This document shows positions 58,759 through 64,000 of a DNA stretch of 64,000 nt, in pieces (position 1 is the stretch's first letter; each line of letters starts with the position of its first letter). The translations under genes and the position numbers were made by a program. Source of the stretch: Salminus brasiliensis (Eukaryota > Chordata > Actinopteri > Characiformes > Bryconidae). The DNA lies in contig NC_132898.1 of NCBI RefSeq assembly GCF_030463535.1, positions 22,837,162 through 22,901,161 on the forward strand. Direction: 5' to 3'. The notes under the pieces were generated by a model, which worked only from the letters and a program-made list of their open reading frames with translations, did no database searches and was not told the DNA's origin.

Positions 58759-58899
58759 TGAACACTTACCTGGTCTCAAACACTCAAACAAAGTCAAACA
58801 CAAACACATACACACTCTGCCGAGTGCTGTGTATTGTAATGACAACAGGACTGAAGGCCTGGTGTAAACGTCCAGCCTACCATCAGCAGCTCTCCGTTT

Positions 58900-61840
58900 C
58901 ACTTCGGACAGGGACCGGACCCAACTTGCACTTTTTTCTGCCCGAGGTATTCCATTTTTGATGATTAGATGTTTATTTTGCTTGCTAATGTCTGTTTTTA
59001 CGAGTTTTTGTGGGTAGTGTTAGTTTTGTACAGCCTGGGTGGGTGGAGTGGGGGTAGGGATGGGGTGTACTTAGGAACTCAGGATTTGCATTTTTTTAAA
59101 GGGGGGTGAATTTGTGTATTGAGGGGAAACATTTTGTGTCTATTTTAGGAAAAAAAAAAACGGCATGCCCACAAATCTTTAGTACTGTGGTGCAGTTTCA
59201 ACTGTAATGGTGCAAAAACATGGGGTAGATATTTTTGTGTGGCATCATCAGCATGGGCAGGTTCCTCCTAGATCTCTTGCTGTAAATGGATTTGTTGTAC
59301 ATGGGTATGGAGACGTCTGATGAAATTTTGTTTGTTTTGCTATCAGTTTTTGTTTGTTTATTTATGTATTTGTTTATTTATTTTTCAGTAAAATTGTGTG
59401 TATTGTTGTGGGATACCAAATGTCTGCATCTAAAAAGCTGTTAAAGGATGAATCTAGTTTAAGCTGGAAGGGAAACACCTTCTCTTCCATACCCGACTGT
59501 CCAAAAAAACGACTGTCGTTTTCGTGAAGATGTTTGTGTGTTCGATTAAAAGGTGGAGTCGAACCGTGAACCCACTCGGACTGTTCCTTTCACTCCCACT
59601 GAGCAAACCTGGATTTGACAGCGATTGTTGTTTAAAACGTTCCACAAATTAGCCCAAGTGTAGTTCTTTGGGCCTGTTTCATTAGCTACAGGGCTAATGT
59701 TGCTAGGCTAAGTACTGCAAGCTACCAATGATCTAATGGGCAAGATGCTAACTGCATGGCTAAGTCACAGACCGTGTGGAGGTGTTCAGTAATCTCTAAA
59801 AGACTCAATTATGTGGTTTCTGACTCGGTATAAGACTCACAATTATCTAGAACATTGACTAAAGTACAAATAAGGTTCTAGCTATGCTAATGTAGATAAC
59901 AGTGGTTCTCAGAGTGTCACGCTTTGATTAAAGAGTGTGATGATTTAGCATCAAGAAGTTAGCGCAGTGCTAATGTGTTTCATACAATGGAGCTACAAGT
60001 AATACTGCTTGTAAAATGTTATATGTGAAGTGTTAAATTATCAGCACATTTAGCAAAGTTTTCACCTGTAGCGAAAAAAACATGTCGTCTATACTGGGTA
60101 GTGCTATTGTTCAAACATGCATTATTGCAAACAGCTTGTAAGGTCATACAAGCAGTGGCTGACTAAATACTTTTTTGCCCCACATTCTAGATAACAGCAA
60201 ATCATACAGTGTCAGAAAGCACATAAGCAAGTTTATTGAACATCTCCACGCGCTTTGTGTGCTAAGCAGCTCATAACTACATGTTAGCTACAGTAATGTC
60301 AATCACAGGATGCAAGTCTGTTAGACTGGAGTCCAGGGGTTTAGGTAACTGAAGCAGTTAGCATTGTCAGAACAGCTAAGCTCTAGAGTAATCTCATATG
60401 GCTATATATAATTGTTATATATATTATTTAGGCTGTAGTCTCATATGGCTGTATATTTATATATACACTGAATATATATATATATATATATTATTTAGGA
60501 TGTTAAACGCATGGTACAGATGATTTTCATATACAGTGAACTGCAAACATACCAAAATGTTTAAGGAAATCAGTGTTATTTTATTGTTGGCCATATAAAT
60601 GTTCTCCATCTTATTAGTTAAACACGTTCCTTTGTTTTCGTGACATTAACAGACATTGTACAAGGGATCTATAACACAAACAACACATTACACATTTCAC
60701 ATAGCCATGGTTTTTCTTTTATTTAACGTTTACTACCCGCCACCCCAACCCATCCCCTCCATCCATTTCTACTGACCACACAGACACATACAGACCAAAA
60801 TGACTCCCTGTTTAAGTCATTAGGGTTTATTATGGCAAAATATATCCACAGTGGTGTGGTCAGATAAGAGCTTCTGTCCACTCCTGTCCTAGTAGGGAGC
60901 CTGGGGCCAATTGGGATTTAGCCTGGATAGCCATCTTGCTCAAATACAAATACTTGTAAAGTTCTACTGAGGCTTTCCTGATAAAAACTAAACTTATGTC
61001 CAGCTGTTGACATGCCATGGATGTGTCTGTGACCTAAAGTACATCAAGCCTGACATAATTACGAACAAGACTCCCCACTAGTGCAGACAAAACCAGGAAC
61101 GCTGGCACTGGAATCCGCAAGAGGCTACAATCTCTACAGAGATGAATCACAGATTGTGTGTATGAGCTATACAGGCACTGCTGCTCTTACTGGAGGTCAG
61201 TGATGAAGACTGGAAGCTGGATTCATTATGTGGATATGATGTTATTAAACTATTAATCTACAGTAATAAATGCATTCTAATGCATTCTAGTTTTTGGAGG
61301 GAAACCTCTTTGTTTAGGGTCAAATTTTAGCTAATAAGACTAATATTTAATATTGTCACTTTTTAAACAGCCGTAGTGACAGCTGCAATATATAGTAATA
61401 TTAAATACCACAACACAGTGTTCTTTTCATTTTTCATTTTGTGCACTAGAGAGTGTGCAGCTAACACACTTTAGAGTGCACTGGACTTTAAACAGGGAGA
61501 CATTTTGGATGCAGACACTGTGCTGACTCGGCGTGTTTGAGTAACAGTGATTTCATAAAGGTCAGCACACGTTCACTGACCCATAGTTTTATTATTATTC
61601 TTATTATTAATCAGACATTCTGCGCCTCTGTTGAGTCCCCTTAAGTTACCCAAACAGTCATTCCCCAGTTCTGGGGGTCAATTAGTGAGTAATACACTGT
61701 CAGACTGCTTCTGTTCATACTGATCTTCATATGCATACACATACACATATGTATACACACTGTAAACATACATATGTCCAGCTTATCTGACCCAGGAGCA
61801 GTCATTCTGTTCTGCAGTGTCATGTTAATATGGCTGAACT
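58900..61840. other. Between tmem240 and atad3, no gene recognised
   Basis: The interval probably holds the 3' UTRs of both convergent genes. An inverted AATAAA (TTTATT) at 60232-60237 is one candidate end for atad3. A TA run lies near 60473-60490. Confidence 0.4.
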
Positions 61841-61847
61841 GGACTGG

Positions 61848-63234
61848 TTACACTGGTGTCCCCTCCTTGGGTGGCACTTGTTTATCCTGTACCGTCTCCC
61901 CCCCTGCAGCTTGATCAGTCCCCTTATCTGCAGCAGCACCAGCACCCCCCTGTTCTGTTGTATTGGAAGAGTCCAGAGCAGGGGAGTCCACCTGTAGGGG
62001 AGACAGCAGCTCCTCAGCTTGGGGAGGGGCACCCTGAGGCACTATAAAGCCCATTTTGGCACCTTTGCCTGCTGCTGCACCCTGGTGGCTGGGAGACATA
62101 GTGATGCCCTCACTGTCCTGCAGCCAGTCCATCTTCTGCATGTGCTGCCGGACAGCGTCATCCACTCGAGCGTCGATCATCGTCTCCGTCAGCACGCCGT
62201 CCTGAGATGAGTATGCAGCAGCCTGAGAGAGAGAGAGAGGGGGGAGAGAATGATGAGAACCGCACTGGACAATAATTGTTAAAAATGTACAAGAAATTAA
62301 TAAATAAAATAAAATACAACAATAATAAAAACATTAAACAAAGTACTTCATAAGGATAAATATGAATCAAGCAAAACAGGACATAAAAATATCTAACCAT
62401 AATTTACGAAATAATAAAGTAATGACAAAACGTAAATAGTAATAAGATAATTATTCTAGGTAATAATTCAAAACAAATCAAAATAATCACTCATTTATTT
62501 TTGAGGAATTGATCTTTGCAATATCAATGTTGCATAAGGTTGCAATATGCAAATGAGCCCTGGTAGCTCCAGATGAGTTTCCTTAATGGGATATCCAGGG
62601 ATATATAAAGGAAGAACCAGTAAGAAGCACTAACAGGACTTGAGAGGTACTCTGCTGCCCCCTGCTGTTCAGCATGTTTCCTGTGACATACATACATGAG
62701 CTAGTGTCCTACTTTCAGTTATTTTGGTCTGAGACAGATAGACACTGGGATGGTATAAGTGTGTCTGGAGCATTCTAAATGGGATCAGTAATGGGAACAG
62801 CACAGCCTGCAGCAGGACTTCTCCCATGTGGTGAACTGGATTTTCCATTCATAAAAGACTGTTTGTGCTGATTGCTGTTATTAATGAAACAGTCAGGAGG
62901 TCATGTTGTTTGTGGCCAATCTTTTGAGTGTGTCCCAGAAAGGGCAGCGCACTGATGTGACGATTCTAAGTGACAGGCTTTAGGTTTTACTATATTATAT
63001 GTATTGTACACATGTGCAGTCCTGTGCAAATATTTAAGCACCCATGGTCAAATAACATTGCTGCTGTGCTAAATGAAATTTTAGACATCCTACAGGTGTT
63101 TACACACACACGTCTGTTCCCTCACCTGCCAGGCCACGCCCAGTTTGGAAATCTCTCGCCCAGACATTCCCTCAGTCCTCTTGGCGATTTCTGAGCACTT
63201 CTTTCCGTAGTCAAATTGAGCCAGTTTCAGCCGC
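61848..63234 (-). CDS. atad3: ATAD3 C-terminal two exons (partial; gene continues past the window)
   Basis: On the minus strand the penultimate exon is 63234-63126 (acceptor at 63236-63235, donor at 63125-63124) and the last exon is 62222-61848. The joint is phase 0. The first encodes [36 protein letters not shown] in part, the lid helices of the AAA module with the sensor-2-like GMSGREI motif. The second begins [17 protein letters not shown] and continues as a variable tail rich in Ala, Gly, Gln and Pro. ATAD3 is an inner mitochondrial membrane AAA+ ATPase involved in nucleoid organisation and membrane contacts. The exon before 63234 should end two bases into a codon but is not present up to 64000. 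The tail after the conserved QKMDWL segment is about 95 residues, longer than I recall for human. The gene converges on tmem240. Confidence 0.93.
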
Positions 63235-63267
63235 CTGCAACAAACACAAACAGAAGACAAACTCACT

Positions 63268-63350
63268 AAGGGCAGCAACTAACCATTATTTCAACAATCA
63301 ATTAATCTGTCAAACTAATAATATTGGCTAGATTAATGAGACCATTTTAA
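63268..63350. repeat. Isolated end of the GGGCTGCAAC hAT-like family
   Basis: GGGCAGCAACTAACCATTAT and CAATCAATTAATCTGTC match the terminal region of the element at 53943-56382. The other end is not visible. Confidence 0.55.
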
Positions 63351-63429
63351 ATTATTTAAATACTCTGTCTTTATTGGCAACAAAGTTCCAATGACTTGTT
63401 TTTTTACACTGCAATAAAACTACAAAAGG

Positions 63430-63565
63430 TCACATCACCCCTACACTCCTGTAGTGAATTACAGTGTCAGAATGAGTGTGTGATCACATGAACATTATAG
63501 AGCTTTACAGAGCTCCCCTACACTTCCTGTAGTGTATTACAGTCTGTCAGAACTGTCTGTCAGAC
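63430..63565. repeat. Inverted copy of the 88-bp fndc10-intron unit, near atad3
   Basis: CCTGTAGTGTATTACAGTCT and CAGAATGAGTGTGTGATC are the reverse of the units at 27753-28108. About one and a half units are present. Confidence 0.7.
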
Positions 63566-64000
63566 CGTGAGGATACAAATAAACAGTGACAGTCCACAGA
63601 CATTTTACTGGTCACAGAGAACTATAATAAAATGGGAACAGGTAAAGTAGTGATCAGTACACCAACACCCATGGTTACATTCTGGAAAGTTCTGTTCAGT
63701 CTTTCAGGTGCAGCTTTGTCCTCTACCTTATAAATACACTCACTTCCTGTATTATCTGGGACCTTTCTCACCTCGTCCTGAGTAAAATTAATGACTGCGT
63801 GTTCACAAAGTCCTGACATACTTTTACTTGCAGGGAGTTAAAGCCTTGCTATATTGTGCTGAAGAAAGCAGAAAAGGCTCTGAAGTGAGAGAGCCTTAAA
63901 TCCCACACAAAGAAAAGATGATACACAACACATTCACAATATACACAAACAGCGTCCAGTAAGATGGAAGACTAGCCTTTAACTACTCAGGAAACTTGAC

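Overview
The window is nuclear DNA of a ray-finned (teleost) fish. It holds split genes with GT-AG introns, very dense CA/GA/TA microsatellites, several Tc1/mariner elements, truncated LINEs with short repeated tails, and a SINE-like repeat that I associate (from memory) with otophysan fishes such as characins and catfishes. The protein-coding genes match the neighbourhood known in human 1p36.33 (VWA1, ATAD3, TMEM240, SSU72, FNDC10), which supports each assignment.

Layout, left to right. 1-7029: no exon recognised; microsatellites, a 5'-truncated LINE (2574-4188, minus) and a long CT-rich tract. 7030-13924 (+): vwa1-like gene with one VWA exon and three FN3 exons; its first (signal peptide) exon was not found. 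17472-22716 (-): a two-exon class A (V1R-like, 'ora') chemoreceptor gene with a Tc1 copy in its intron. 24650-28624 (+): fndc10, with a probable 5' noncoding exon and an unusual 25-copy five-residue array inserted in its extracellular part. 29.8-31.7 kb: a large 46-bp minisatellite. 34.8-36.1 kb: a cluster of LINE and hAT-like debris. 36893-44305 (+): complete five-exon ssu72 (194 aa), with a likely 3' UTR to about 46.7 kb that contains a 0.9-kb foldback repeat. 48276-56785 (+): complete four-exon tmem240 (168 aa); intron 1 carries a 35-bp minisatellite and intron 3 a three-deep nest of transposons. 61848-63234 (-): the last two exons of atad3, which runs off the right edge and converges on tmem240.

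The genes are not an operon or pathway. They are an extracellular matrix protein (vwa1), a chemoreceptor, a single-pass membrane protein (fndc10), an RNA polymerase II CTD phosphatase (ssu72), a neuronal membrane protein (tmem240) and a mitochondrial AAA ATPase (atad3), linked by conserved synteny. Compared with the human order as I remember it, the fndc10-ssu72-tmem240-atad3 block keeps its internal order and relative orientation, but vwa1 lies next to fndc10 instead of next to atad3. I saw no prokaryotic features, no CRISPR array and no classical RNA gene. The most unusual items are the fndc10 pentad array, the nested transposon stack, the ssu72 3' foldback and the two minisatellites.
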